This document shows, one piece after another, positions 30,060 to 39,135 of a DNA stretch of 64,000 bases; the first letter of the stretch is position 1; each line of letters opens with the position of its first letter. The notes under the pieces were generated by a model that saw nothing but the letters and a program-made list of their open reading frames with translations, was not told where the DNA came from and did no database searches. The position numbers and the translations under genes were made by a program. The stretch is from Limnomonas spitsbergensis. Taxonomy: Eukaryota > Chlorophyta > Chlorophyceae > Chlamydomonadales. The stretch is from NCBI GenBank assembly GCA_037349105.1, contig JAYJMM010000014.1, forward strand, positions 62,001 through 126,000. Direction: 5' to 3'.

Positions 30060-30345
30060 CGGCCGTTCCTATTTCGCGCGCACGGTCCCTAGCGGCTCCC
30101 TTATGCCCGCACGGGCCCTGGCCGTTCCTTTTTGCGCGCACGTGCCTTAGCCACTCCTTTATGCGCGCATCGATCCCTTTTGCCTGCACGATCCCCGGCC
30201 GCTCCCGTAGCAGTTCCCTTTCGCAACCTCTGGCAACTCTCGTGCAACCTCATGCAACCTCACGCAACCTCGAACGACCTCGGCACCTTTCTCGCAATAT
30301 AAACGTTGATACCAAGCTTTAACAGAAACGCTTGGATTCAGTTGC
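30060..30345. repeat. Short degenerate repeats upstream of the 63-residue gene
   Basis: Two blocks: CC(T)TTTTTGCGCGCACG/CCTTATGCGCGCA units (about 30060-30180), then a 10-12-bp CAACCTC(A/G)TG unit (about 30219-30275). No coding function apparent; it could be promoter-proximal sequence. Confidence 0.6.
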
Positions 30346-30417
30346 AAAATCATTTTATGCTGCGGGGATCAAAATCGATGCATGTGTAGACAAATTTTGT
30401 AAGACATCAAACCACCC

Positions 30418-31359
30418 TTAGGCGTCGACGGCGCTTGCTTTTTTCGTCGCGCCATCACCCGCGCCAGCATTGCCAGCATTGCCAACTGGCCCAGCATTGC
30501 CAGCATTGCCAACTGGCCCAGCATTGCCAGCATTGCCAGCATTGCCAACTGGCACAGCATTGCCAGCATTGCCAACTGGCACAGCATTGCCAGCATTGCC
30601 TACTGACCCAGCATTGCCAGCATTGCCTACTGACCCAGCATTCGCGCCATCGCTTGGCTCTTTTGGCTTGCCTTTGCCCGGGCCAGAATCCGCGCCATCG
30701 CCTACGCTCGCGGCAAGGGCGGCAGCAAGGGCGGCAGCGTTCTCCTCCACGGCTTCTGCGGCTGCTTCGCTTTTCAGGTCTGTGTCGACCCTCCTGAAGA
30801 TATTGGGGAGGCACATCGTGCGTAGCTTAATATTTGCGAATCCCTTTGGGAACTTCGTCGCGTACCGAACCCCCCAGTCGGTCATCTGTGCTTCCAGCTC
30901 GGCCTGTTGGCTTATCAACAGTTTCAATGCCATCTGGACCGCAGCTTGCGCCGCGAGGTCCGCAACGTCTGTCAGACTGATGTGCTTGTTGGCGGATGTC
31001 TTATAAGCCTCCCTAGCTTTGACAAGCGTGTCTGCGATTTTAATGCGGCATATGCTCATCATGTGCGTCGACAGACGCCAACTCGCGATGCTTGCAGCGG
31101 TGGCAATGGAGGCTTCCTCGTTTCCGTCCCAGGACATCTCCACAGTGGTGCCAGAGGGATCGACGACGAAGCTCGCGGCCTGGGCAGTCATGGCAAAGAC
31201 AATGTACACCAATCTCTTCTCGGCGCGCCCGCATCCGTGCAACCAGTCCGTTTCACGCACATCTTTAGGTCTCCCATCATACACGAGAACCCCTCTTATT
31301 ACCTTGACCAGCCGGCTGTTAATTGCATCGAAATACACGGTCGATAGCGCGACACCCAT
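30418..31359 (-). CDS. Hypothetical protein with a GNAG-repeat tail
   Basis: 313 residues. The first 210 are a mixed-composition domain (VIRGVLVYDGRPKDV, LAAQAAVQMALKLLISQQ), then Ala-rich helix (AAALAAALAASVGDG), then about 65 residues of (GNAG/NAVPVG)n encoded by a 27/12-bp minisatellite (30460-30650), ending in a basic ATKKASAVDA. No family recognised for the globular part. The start at 31359 is divergent with the 31380 gene. Confidence 0.6.
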   Translation of the reverse strand: MGVALSTVYFDAINSRLVKVIRGVLVYDGRPKDVRETDWLHGCGRAEKRLVYIVFAMTAQAASFVVDPSGTTVEMSWDGNEEASIATAASIASWRLSTHMMSICRIKIADTLVKAREAYKTSANKHISLTDVADLAAQAAVQMALKLLISQQAELEAQMTDWGVRYATKFPKGFANIKLRTMCLPNIFRRVDTDLKSEAAAEAVEENAAALAAALAASVGDGADSGPGKGKPKEPSDGANAGSVGNAGNAGSVGNAGNAVPVGNAGNAVPVGNAGNAGNAGPVGNAGNAGPVGNAGNAGAGDGATKKASAVDA

Positions 31360-31379
31360 GGCGTAATCGGGGGTCGTGA

Positions 31380-32021
31380 ATGTACTGTGACCTTGTTTCC
31401 AGGGTTCCGGGTTTTAAACGTAACTATCTGTACGCACTCGCCTGCATGTCCCTTCTTGTGCGCACTATGAGAGCGTTGTCGCACCACGTTTCGGCCATCA
31501 ACGACGCTATACAAATGCTGGACCTGGACCACACAACCCTGTCCAGCGTCCGCATTGCGTTTTTTCACCCCATTTTCAAGGTCTCCGACGAGATGCCGAC
31601 GATCACGATAAGCAAGATTGCGACCGGCTTTTTAGGGGGCTGGTCACTTCAAAGCACCCTCCGACCGTTCGTGATGGTTGGGCGTCGGCCTCCAACAGTC
31701 CCGAACGAAGAGCACAGTCTTCCATACCCGCTGACGGTCTTCTGGAAGGACATCCCGGAGATGAAGCATCTTGCCCTGCGTCGTCTGAACCTCAGTAGCC
31801 CCTTCGACCTTTCGACGCAGTGGCGGGTCTTTTCTGTGGGGCTCGTGAACGGGGACGTCACGACGTTCCTGTGGAGGCGCTCCGCCACAGCCGACCTGAA
31901 CGAGTATGGGTTTCCGGGGCGTGCGGACGAGGAAGAGGACGAGGACGAGGAAGAGGACGAGGACGAGGATGAAGGGTACGCAGATGATGAGGAAGACGAT
32001 GACGATGACGTCGACGAGTAG
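31380..32021 (+). CDS. Hypothetical protein with a poly-acidic tail
   Basis: 213 residues from 31380; ATGs at 31446 and 31467 (MSLLVRTMRALSHH) are equally possible. The body (VRIAFFHPIFKVSDEMPTIT, WSLQSTLRPFVMVG) is mixed alpha/beta. The last 35 residues are almost all Asp/Glu, encoded by GAGGAC/GATGAC repeats. Acidic tails often mimic nucleic acid or bind histones, but nothing here fixes a function. Divergent from 31359 by as little as 20 bp. Confidence 0.55.
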   Translation: MYCDLVSRVPGFKRNYLYALACMSLLVRTMRALSHHVSAINDAIQMLDLDHTTLSSVRIAFFHPIFKVSDEMPTITISKIATGFLGGWSLQSTLRPFVMVGRRPPTVPNEEHSLPYPLTVFWKDIPEMKHLALRRLNLSSPFDLSTQWRVFSVGLVNGDVTTFLWRRSATADLNEYGFPGRADEEEDEDEEEDEDEDEGYADDEEDDDDDVDE

Positions 32022-32044
32022 TGCCCTGGCGCACGTCGCCATAA

Positions 32045-32608
32045 ATGTACAATGCGATTGTAAAGCTCGTTCTGTTGATCTGTTGCTCGATGTGGAAATC
32101 AATGTTGCTCGTGATCTTGTCCTTCTTGATGCTGGTGGTGCTGGCCGCGGAAGCATGGGGTGTGCATTCGTTGTATTGCATGCTGAAATCTGTCCGACGC
32201 TTCCGGGGCATCCCCGCGTCGTCTGGCGCCCCGCTGCTAGACGATCGCATCCGCATGTACGGCCCCCTGGCTTGGCTGAAGGGTAAGGTCGACTCGGATA
32301 AACTCGCCGCGACGCTTCTGTTCGGGCCGGTCGAACAGGGCAGCAGCGTGCACCACGATCTTCTTGGCGACGTGGAATCCGGACAGACGAGCATGCTCCT
32401 CCTCGGCAACGTTCTCCTGTCCGTGCTGTGGTCTACAGTCGACCCCGACACCGGTGGGGTGATGCTTCGCGTGCGTGCCTCCCCCACCCCTAGTTTGCCG
32501 CTGGTCATGCCCTCCGCCACGCTCTCCAGCCTTGACAGCCCGACGCCGACTGTGAGCTTCCTCGTCGGCCTGCCCGCGGCGGGGATGATGCTCGGGGGGG
32601 GCGGGTGA
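32045..32608 (+). CDS. Membrane-anchored protein, unknown function
   Basis: 187 residues. A long hydrophobic segment covers residues about 6-37 (IVKLVLLICCSMWKSMLLVI), probably one or two spans. A second hydrophobic stretch (SMLLLGNVLLSVLWS) lies near residue 116. The C-terminus is Pro/Ser/Gly-rich. The gene begins 24 bp after the acidic-tail gene and may be co-transcribed with it. Confidence 0.55.
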   Translation: MYNAIVKLVLLICCSMWKSMLLVILSFLMLVVLAAEAWGVHSLYCMLKSVRRFRGIPASSGAPLLDDRIRMYGPLAWLKGKVDSDKLAATLLFGPVEQGSSVHHDLLGDVESGQTSMLLLGNVLLSVLWSTVDPDTGGVMLRVRASPTPSLPLVMPSATLSSLDSPTPTVSFLVGLPAAGMMLGGGG

Positions 32609-32627
32609 TTTTATTGTTATCGCACAG

Positions 32628-32990
32628 TGCATACACTCAGCACCAGGAATAAAGTAGGACATGTATACGTATACCATTTGGGCGTGAACGCTTGCATGTG
32701 CATTCGCTTCCCGCGGCATGTTTCGAAGCAAGGCGCCGCGAATGAAATCTCAAACCTGCTTGTCGGAAAGCCACGCGCTAGGGCGACTGGGCTGACGGTC
32801 ATCGGGTTTGGAAATTGGAGCGGAGGTAGTCAGTCACCTGTGTCTAGGAAGCACGTTGGGACAATTCAGACGATCAAGGACAACACGTGGCTTCCGCCCG
32901 TCGACATGAAGGCAAGCACGACGAAAAAACGTCCGAGGCAGAGGTTTGTCGACGCAGCAGACTCATCGCACAATCGCATAATCGCATGAT
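32628..32990 (+). mobile_element. Fanzor element remnant: left end plus RuvC-II region fragment
   Basis: The left-end sequence (TACACTCAGCACCAGGAAT, AAGTAGGACATG, ATACCATTTGGGCGTGAACG) is followed in an open frame by LLVGKPRARATGLTVIGFGN and then WSGGSQSPVSRKHVGTIQTI. GFGNWS followed by a basic/aromatic RKHVGTIQ segment resembles the TnpB/Fanzor stretch (GFGDWS-type, then a K/R-rich P/V segment) just before the RuvC-II acidic block. The acidic DExxTS block itself is not visible, so it is a fragment. It lies 20 bp after the membrane-protein gene and ends near 32960. Confidence 0.6.
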
Positions 32991-33091
32991 CGATGTAGAC
33001 TTTCAGAAGCCATAAGCTACATGTGCATGAATCGGCGACGCTACATGCACGATGAAACCGACGTGGTCCAAGGAGGCATGCTTGCAACTGA

Positions 33092-34069
33092 TCAGATTAG
33101 GCCGTCGTCCTTGGTGACCTCGCCGGCGCCGTCGTCCTTGGTGACCTCGCCGACGCCGTCGTCCTTGGTGACCTCGCCGACGCCGTCGTCCTTGGTGACC
33201 TCGCCGACGCCGTCGTCCTTGGTGACCTCGCCGACGCCGTCGTCCTTGGTGACCTCGCCGACGCCGTCGTCCTTTTCGATCTCGCCGGCCCCAGGGGCGA
33301 TTGCTTCGGCTGCAGCCCGGCGTTCGACTTCCTCCTCGACCATCTTTCGAGCGGCGACTTCTGCCTTCAAACGCTCCAGCCAAGTTTCGCGTTCCTGACC
33401 CATGCGCTCGATCGATGCGTCTTTGCGCGTGCTGTATAGCTCGTCCCGCGACTGCTGTCCCTCGTTGTACTTCTTCATCAGCGTGTTGAGCTGCGTCTCC
33501 GCATATTCGGCGTTTTGAATCGCGTCGGGGCTGGGACTCCACGGACACCAACACCCGACCTCGCAGACGAAGACGTTGAATTTATCGTCGAAGCGTTTCA
33601 CCGCTTTGGCCCGGTTCGTTGCCTCGTCGAAGGAGTCGAAGACGCCTCGGATCTTGACGCCGTGCACATTGGTCCGGAACTTGTCGTGCTCGGCGACGAA
33701 GTCTCTGTCGAGCGCCTCCGCCTCTTGTTGCAAGAAAATGGTATACTCGAGTTGAGCCGCGCCCTCGTCCCACAGGTACCCATGTCTCTCTCGCAGCATG
33801 TGCACCGTGTCACGCACCGAGGGTGTGGATTTGCCGAACATCTCGAGCAGGTTGTCGAGCGTCGTGGACAAGTCCTTCGCGACGCTCGACAGGAATCGGC
33901 GCGCCGCGTAGGCTTCCTTGGCCGCGATCGCGTCGCCGGGGGACACGAAAGATATGCACGCGAATCGCTGCCCGCGAATGACGGGGTCCTGCTCGAGGTA
34001 GTCGGCCTCTTTTACGGAGGTCGTGTGGCGCTGGGCGTCGTCGGAGAGAGGGGGCGTTGATCCGGACAT
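33092..34069 (-). CDS. DUF5832-like giant-virus protein with a repeat tail
   Basis: The ATG at 34069 (MSGSTPPLSDDAQ) gives 325 residues. The segment YLEQDPVIRGQRFACISFVS near residue 22 is the hallmark I associate with DUF5832 of algal giant viruses and mimivirus relatives. The middle region is helical, with FLQQEAEALDRDFVAEHDKF and a Glu/Arg-rich coiled coil (ETWLERLKAEVAARKMVEEE). The C-terminus holds six copies of a nine-residue (V)GEVTKDDG unit encoded by a 27-bp minisatellite (33097-33270). Function of the family is unknown. Confidence 0.75.
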   Translation of the reverse strand: MSGSTPPLSDDAQRHTTSVKEADYLEQDPVIRGQRFACISFVSPGDAIAAKEAYAARRFLSSVAKDLSTTLDNLLEMFGKSTPSVRDTVHMLRERHGYLWDEGAAQLEYTIFLQQEAEALDRDFVAEHDKFRTNVHGVKIRGVFDSFDEATNRAKAVKRFDDKFNVFVCEVGCWCPWSPSPDAIQNAEYAETQLNTLMKKYNEGQQSRDELYSTRKDASIERMGQERETWLERLKAEVAARKMVEEEVERRAAAEAIAPGAGEIEKDDGVGEVTKDDGVGEVTKDDGVGEVTKDDGVGEVTKDDGVGEVTKDDGAGEVTKDDGLI

Positions 34070-34146
34070 GAGGTGGAACTTTCTTGAGTGCGGACGTAGT
34101 GAATGACATGCCAAGCGTTTTTCCTTATGCCCCCGTCCGCGATCAT

Positions 34147-34725
34147 CTAGATGCTACCATCAACGGCGAACCTGACGAAAGCTTTGGCCGACCGCACGCC
34201 GGTGTGCACCTGATGATCGGATCCCGAGACGCCCATGCGTATGATCAGCGGCACGCTCCCGGAATACTTCTCGGCGATGGCTTTCATCAGCACGTTGTCG
34301 TTCGTGGCGCCGCCGCGCACTGCCTGCAGACAAGACGACTCGAGGTCGACGACGTTGATGCCCTGACCGAGAAGTTCATACGAAGCGGACTCAAACTCAC
34401 CACGCATCGCCAGGCACCAGCCACAAGTACGGCTATGCAGGAGAACGAGCGTCGGCGTGGCGCTTCCATGGATTCGGGACGCAGCGTCACGCAGCTCTTG
34501 CGTGGTTCGAGATGCGTCACCGTGCCAGTCAATCTGGCTGCGCGTGCCCCGAGACGTGTTTGGCGGCGGGTGCTGCTGCAACGCGGTGGGGGGGCGGCGC
34601 ACCGACTTTAGAGGAGTTGGCTTCGCAACGGACTTGACGACTGGAGTTGGCTTCGCAGCCGACTTGCGAGGAGGTGGCTTCGCAACAGACGACGACTTCG
34701 GTTTTTTGGGCAGGTTCTTTTTCAT
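34147..34725 (-). CDS. Thioredoxin-fold protein (CGWC)
   Basis: 192 residues. Residues 1-60 are a Lys/Pro-rich, repeated tail (KSVAKPTP units) that may be a nuclear or DNA-binding extension. The thioredoxin fold begins near residue 75; TLVLLHSRTCGWCLAMRGEF (92-111) carries the redox motif CGWC at 101-104 after a buried strand, and VPLIIRMG later supplies the cis-Pro strand. A viral disulphide-forming role, as in cytoplasmic assembly of virions, is plausible. Both active-site cysteines are present. Confidence 0.82.
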   Translation of the reverse strand: MKKNLPKKPKSSSVAKPPPRKSAAKPTPVVKSVAKPTPLKSVRRPPTALQQHPPPNTSRGTRSQIDWHGDASRTTQELRDAASRIHGSATPTLVLLHSRTCGWCLAMRGEFESASYELLGQGINVVDLESSCLQAVRGGATNDNVLMKAIAEKYSGSVPLIIRMGVSGSDHQVHTGVRSAKAFVRFAVDGSI

Positions 34726-34756
34726 CGCCGCGTCTCTTTTCTATGACCACTTGTTT

Positions 34757-34999
34757 TTATTTAGGGATCACCATCGTCACCCTGGGCGCCACCGCGGATC
34801 GGATATTCTCAAGCCCGCCCGATCGCTTGTACAAGAGCCAAATGATTGCGGCGTAAATGCTGACGGACCCGATGGTCTGCAGGATACCGCGTGATACACT
34901 CTCGCCAAAAAACGTCCAGGACAGCCACCACCAGTCTTCTTTCGCCTTCAGAACGAACACTGTGCCTTTTTTGATCTTATGCACCCGTGCAGCAGGCAT
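34757..34999 (-). CDS. Small membrane protein, about 80 residues
   Basis: Start ATG at 34999 (MPAARVHKIKKGTVF); an in-frame ATG at 35020 is possible. A Trp-rich juxtamembrane part (EDWWWLSWTFFG) precedes a hydrophobic span (TIGSVSIYAAIIWLLY) and a basic C-terminus. TATATA at about 35010 may be the promoter. The gene directly abuts a Fanzor remnant on its upstream side. Confidence 0.55.
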   Translation of the reverse strand: MPAARVHKIKKGTVFVLKAKEDWWWLSWTFFGESVSRGILQTIGSVSIYAAIIWLLYKRSGGLENIRSAVAPRVTMVIPK

Positions 35000-35014
35000 A
35001 GAAACGTCACATAT

Positions 35015-35830
35015 ATACAATGATTTGTATTTTATTCTGGGACATCCCAGCGTCGACCTCTGGACGTGGACCCATGTTTTTTTGTTTTTTTAAATGGTCC
35101 CATTTCAGGGGTGCCGCCGGATAACAGCACCTTCAGCCGAACCTGCTCGAGGCATCGTGTTTGTTGAGGAGTGGGCATGACGCATTCTGAGAACCTGCCT
35201 TCTTTTTCCGACAGAATGGCTCAGGTCTGGTACCCCTTGATGTGCATTCTCAGCAGCATCAGAATGTTCCTCGATCACATCTCGGTTCCACGTCGTCTCG
35301 GTGCAAACACTGATTGTTATTTTATCCTGGGACATCACCACGTCGACCTCTTGACGCGGACCCATTTTTGTTGTTTGGTTCAGTGGTCCCTTTTCCCTTT
35401 ATGAGTGCCGTCATATAACAGAGATGGCAACAGTCGAATCTGTCTCGAGGCATCATTTGATGGAGAGGGTGTCACGCATTCTGAGAACATGCCTTCCTTT
35501 TCCGACAGAACGGCTCATGTCTAACTTCGCGTTCGGACGACTGCTCGAAATACGCCAGTGGAACAAAATATGACTCGAAACCACTTGGTTACCACCAATC
35601 ATGACCGCGGACCGGAGAACGCCAAACAACGCACAAGGAGTCAAGGACACACGACCATGACAGCGGACCAGACAACGCCGGACAACGCTGGAGAACGCCG
35701 GATGTTCTTGTCAATCATGATGTTACATGCAATTACGCTAGAAAAATGGCACTCGAACGCGGTCACGTCCAAATGGCAGACGGTCCTATATCACACATCG
35801 TTCTTGGTGCTGAGTGTATGCACGTCAGGT
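35015..35830 (-). mobile_element. Fanzor element remnant with two tandem copies of its 3' tail
   Basis: Left end at 35770-35830 (minus strand: ATACACTCAGCACCAAGAAC, GGACCGTCTGCCATTTGG). To its left lie two tail copies: 35306-35525 and 35019-35300, each starting at the right end (on the plus strand TGATTGTTATTTTATCCTGG / TGATTTGTATTTTATTCTGG). Between them, at about 35245-35290, TTWNRDV is recognisable before the frame is broken. The duplicated tail has the same order of blocks as the copies at 37.3-37.9 and 61.4-62.0 kb. Both copies are too short and too broken to encode protein. Confidence 0.8.
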
Positions 35831-36324
35831 AATCGCAACCTCACGATGCGTGCGCGGACTGCGCATCTGACCAAATGTACCAGGCATTTAATCATTGCAC
35901 GGGACGCCGCTTCCAGTCTCATAGCTGCCTCATCCACACCGTCAGACATGCCTTCGTCGTCCTCGGCGGGTGCCGCGTGTGTCGTCGAGGGGGTGAATAG
36001 CTCTTCCATTTCGTCCTCCGGGTCGTCTTCTTCGCCGTCGTCGAAAGGGTCGGTGGGTGTCGTCGAGGGGGTGAATGGCTCTTTCATTTCGTCCTCCGGG
36101 TCGTCTTCTTCGCCGTCGTCGAAAGGGTCGGTGGGTGTCGTCGAGGGGGTGAATAGCTCTTCCATTTCGTCCTCCGGGTCGTCTTCGTCTGGGACGGTGG
36201 GTGCCGTCAGGGGGTGAGTGAACAGCTCTTCCATCTCGCCCTCCTCCGACTCCATGTCAATAATGTACTCGTCAACGTCCCGCAGCAGCATTTCTTCGTC
36301 TGGGTCATCTACCACTTTGTCCAT
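35791..36324 (-). CDS. Acidic repeat protein; C-terminus replaced by transposon left end
   Basis: 177 residues. Three ~30-residue repeats of (ED)DPEDEMEELFTPSTTPTD-type sequence form a strongly acidic core. After the repeats comes a short basic helix (RAMIKCLVHLVRCAVRAR). The last residues (VHTLSTKNDV) and the stop codon are encoded by the element left end at 35770-35830, so the original C-terminus may have been lost when the element inserted. No family recognised. Confidence 0.6.
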   Translation of the reverse strand: MDKVVDDPDEEMLLRDVDEYIIDMESEEGEMEELFTHPLTAPTVPDEDDPEDEMEELFTPSTTPTDPFDDGEEDDPEDEMKEPFTPSTTPTDPFDDGEEDDPEDEMEELFTPSTTHAAPAEDDEGMSDGVDEAAMRLEAASRAMIKCLVHLVRCAVRARIVRLRLPDVHTLSTKNDV

Positions 36325-36657
36325 GATCTATATAGAATCGCGTTGTCTTCTTCACCTTAAGCTGAACCGCAACTGCTGCTCTGGGGAGTGGGATCGAGAT
36401 GCGATGATCATCGCGCGTCCGTCCGTCTCTCGTTCGGATTTCATCTGCGCGTGATTTAACGCGATTTCTACATTCGTGTGTGATGCTCCCACCGGGTCGA
36501 TATACGTGGATGGGGATGTGGCTGCCGGTGCGTCGACGGTGTGTGTGTGATCCAAACCACGACGAAAAAATCCTGTCTCGACAGGGGCTTAAAGACAACC
36601 GCATCACCATTGTATCACATCCTTCAGACCACGTATCCAACTCCTCTACTATACCAG
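36325..36657. other. Intergenic segment, no clear gene
   Basis: Overlapping short frames on both strands. The 36658 gene's leader is AT-richer (CCACATATATCC-like and TACTATACCAG just before the ATG). Confidence 0.35.
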
Positions 36658-37254
36658 ATGGCAACCCTCTCTGCAACTCCTTTAGCCACCCCCGTCGTGG
36701 GCGTCTCCGTCCCGGTGGATGTCACGTTCGCCCCGGGCGTCCCTCTCACCGTCTCCGACGCGAAGCGCTTGATCACCGCAACCTATCCCAAGCTGTTCAG
36801 CCGCTTCAACTATGCCTTCCACGGCCACGAGGACGACGCACCTCTGTCGGACGTGATCGACACCATCACCTCGGATGTCTTGTTGTGGCTGCAGGCCATG
36901 CCAGAGAACTTCAAAACCAGCTCGCACGCACTGTCCCGCCCAAAGTTCGGCCTGCTCTTCGTTCTGAAGCACCCTGCGGTGCGCGATCGCGTCGGTGATG
37001 CAATCTGCACGGCGGCCGCCGACACGATCGAGCTTGCGTGGGAGGAGTGCAAGCGCGCGCTCGTCGTCGTGAAGGACGACCCTGCACAGGTTCTCGAGAG
37101 CGAGGAGGAGCTTCGCGGACGCGTAGAGGACCTGGTCTCCAAAAACGAGATCATATCGGACGCACTCGTCTCGCTGATCAACACGCACTACGACCCGTCC
37201 GTGGCATCCCTTGTTGAGACGCTGCTCAAGCGATTCGGATCGGTCACCGTGTAG
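36658..37254 (+). CDS. Hypothetical protein, 198 residues
   Basis: The ATG at 36658 (MATLSATPLATPVVG) follows ATACCAG; the longer frame upstream was rejected as a repeat-free leader. A beta-rich N-terminus is followed by a helical domain (LLWLQAMPENFKTSSHALSR) and a long charged helix (EELRGRVEDLVSKNEIISDA). No family recognised. A Fanzor remnant begins 25 bp after its stop. Confidence 0.6.
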   Translation: MATLSATPLATPVVGVSVPVDVTFAPGVPLTVSDAKRLITATYPKLFSRFNYAFHGHEDDAPLSDVIDTITSDVLLWLQAMPENFKTSSHALSRPKFGLLFVLKHPAVRDRVGDAICTAAADTIELAWEECKRALVVVKDDPAQVLESEEELRGRVEDLVSKNEIISDALVSLINTHYDPSVASLVETLLKRFGSVTV

Positions 37255-37278
37255 TCACCGCCACCCACCACGCGTGAA

Positions 37279-37915
37279 AATGCATACACTCAGCACCAGG
37301 AATGAAGTGGGACAAATGACCGTCTACCATATTTGTCACGTTCGCTTGCGTGGGGTGACCCTCAGCCGCGTTCGTGATGTAAGGAAAACAGTACATCCAT
37401 ACTGTAGAACAGAACAAGAGTTTTTACTTCAGGCTGGCCTCTGTGTAAGTTCGTGTGAATTGGGTTAGCAGTGGAGAACCTTGTGGACTCGTTGATTCAG
37501 ACGTGTCACGACCTCGGAACCTGTTTCTTGGCTCCTTGGTCCATACCGATACAAGGACATGCCGCAGTAAAGCGAACACAGGAGGGCCATGTTTGAGATA
37601 GTTCAGAGGGACGACGTGGAACCGACTGAGACGTGAACACATCGAGGACCATTATGATGCTGCTCCGAATGCACATCAAGACCTGAGCTGTTAAGTCGGG
37701 AAAATGTCGGGATTGGGAATGCGCGACACCCACTCCATCAAATGATGCATCTAAACAGATTCGGCTGAAGGTGACGAAGTCACTGCTGCCATCTCTGTTA
37801 TCCGACGGTACCCCTAAAAGGGACCACTGAAACAACAACCGAATGGGGGTCCGCGTAAAGAGGTCGACGTGGGGATGTCCCAGAATAAAATAGCAATCAG
37901 TGTAGTGCGAAACTG
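37279..37915 (+). mobile_element. Fanzor element remnant with an inverted middle segment
   Basis: Left end at 37279 (ATACACTCAGCACCAGGAAT, AGTGGGACAAATGACCGTC), a linker ending ACTTCAGGCTGGCC at 37426-37439, an inverted segment 37440-37606, the C-terminal coding end (37608-37685; TTWNR is followed by a 4-bp insertion that breaks the frame), then the tail to the right end (CCCAGAATAAAATAGCAAT, 37891-37909). Compared with the copy at 61455-61992, the middle 167 bp are flipped in place. It lies between two viral genes, 24 bp after one and 34 bp before the next. Confidence 0.85.
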
Positions 37916-37948
37916 TAAGGACGCACCTACGGGTATCACTCTGAATCC

Positions 37949-38446
37949 ATGTCAGAACAAGACATCGACTACGCGTCAAACCAGATCCTGGCAGCGTTCG
38001 GGATAACGAAGACAGACCAGAACGGCATGCTCGGCTGCGACGAGCTCCTTAAACGAAGTCGGGCAGACAAGACACTCCTGGCGCCCGAGACGCTGCGAGA
38101 AGTATGCTCGGAACGCGTGACATGGATGGACTTGAAACCGGGAGCTGAGCGTCAAGACGCGATAATGTTCCTGATGCAGATGCAGAACCTGAAGCTGCTT
38201 GGCCCGACGACGCGCGATGCGGCACGGCAGCGCTTCAACATGGTCAATGCGGTGTTGCTCATGCTCCCAGGCTGGCTATCGCTGACCCTTAAATTCTTGT
38301 TCGCGGCATTTTTCATCATCCTATTCATACCCACATGCATCGCAATGTCGCGCATCCTCGTAGACGAGAATTCGGCTAATCGTATCTGGTTCATGTCGAT
38401 CACCGCTGTCTCGATAATGTCCGCATCCGTGTACCTCATTCGATGA
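37949..38446 (+). CDS. Two-span membrane protein, unknown function
   Basis: 165 residues. The cytoplasmic-type N-terminal 95 residues are helical and charged (ELLKRSRADKTLLAPETLRE). Two hydrophobic segments follow: MLPGWLSLTLKFLFAAFFII (about 105-128) and WFMSITAVSIMSASVYLI (about 147-164), linked by a short hydrophilic loop. It ends on the second span. No family recognised. Confidence 0.6.
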   Translation: MSEQDIDYASNQILAAFGITKTDQNGMLGCDELLKRSRADKTLLAPETLREVCSERVTWMDLKPGAERQDAIMFLMQMQNLKLLGPTTRDAARQRFNMVNAVLLMLPGWLSLTLKFLFAAFFIILFIPTCIAMSRILVDENSANRIWFMSITAVSIMSASVYLIR

Positions 38447-38482
38447 CACGACCAAGCACTATCAGCCCCCCTCCCGCCCCCC

Positions 38483-38980
38483 CTATGGTCTCGCCTTCGC
38501 CTTCGCCTTCGCCTTCGCCTTCGGCTTCGGCTTCGGCTTTAAGGTCCGGTATCGTGTGCTGCCCCCCCCGATGACGAAATTAGATCCCAGACTTGCCAAC
38601 TCGTTCGGGAAGATGGTCGTGTACATTGGCATGTCCGGGATGACATTCGTCATCGTCGAAGCGAGGACTGCGTTGTGGCCGAACGGTGTCCCGGTGGCCT
38701 CGAAGGGCAGACCTGCCACCCACTGATCGGACTGCGTCGTCGAATTGAAGTTTGTGGTGGCGTTGCTGCAGCTACCTCCAACAAGCATGCCACTGTGTCG
38801 ACGAAACGCGGCCGTCGTCGTCGGCTTGCGTGTACTCTTCTTTGGAACTGTAGGGCGCGCAGCCGGTGTCGGTGTTGCTGATGTCTTGTTTTTGTTCGAA
38901 ACGACGGACGCCGTCTGTTTCTTCTTGGGCGCTGCGACGAGGGCCTTGATGCTGTTGTTGGGCGGCGGTCCAGGCGGCAT
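38483..38980 (-). CDS. Hypothetical protein with a KA-repeat tail
   Basis: 165 residues. A Pro/Lys/Thr-rich N-terminus (PKKKQTASVVSNKNKTSA) suggests nucleic-acid contact. The middle (SGMLVGGSCSNATTNFNSTT ... NVIPDMPMYTTIFPNEL) is a compact beta-type domain. The C-terminus is (KP)n(KA)n encoded by a GCCTTC hexamer array. The composition is that of a small basic virion protein, but that is inference. Confidence 0.6.
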   Translation of the reverse strand: MPPGPPPNNSIKALVAAPKKKQTASVVSNKNKTSATPTPAARPTVPKKSTRKPTTTAAFRRHSGMLVGGSCSNATTNFNSTTQSDQWVAGLPFEATGTPFGHNAVLASTMTNVIPDMPMYTTIFPNELASLGSNFVIGGGSTRYRTLKPKPKPKAKAKAKAKARP

Positions 38981-39135
38981 TTTTAGCTTTTTGCGTGCGC
39001 TAGATTCCTCTGCGTCCCTTCACTGAGCGCTAGGTTTTTTTGATGGGCCGCGTACACTCCACTCGATAAAACAGCACGGCACAGAATACACCCACATAAG
39101 GCAAGTACTGACATACATCTGGCAGCCTGGCCACC

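Noticed and set aside
32627..32989. A 120-residue plus-strand gene starting HTLSTRN
   Set aside because: It starts inside the transposon left end and matches a nuclease fragment, so it is element debris.
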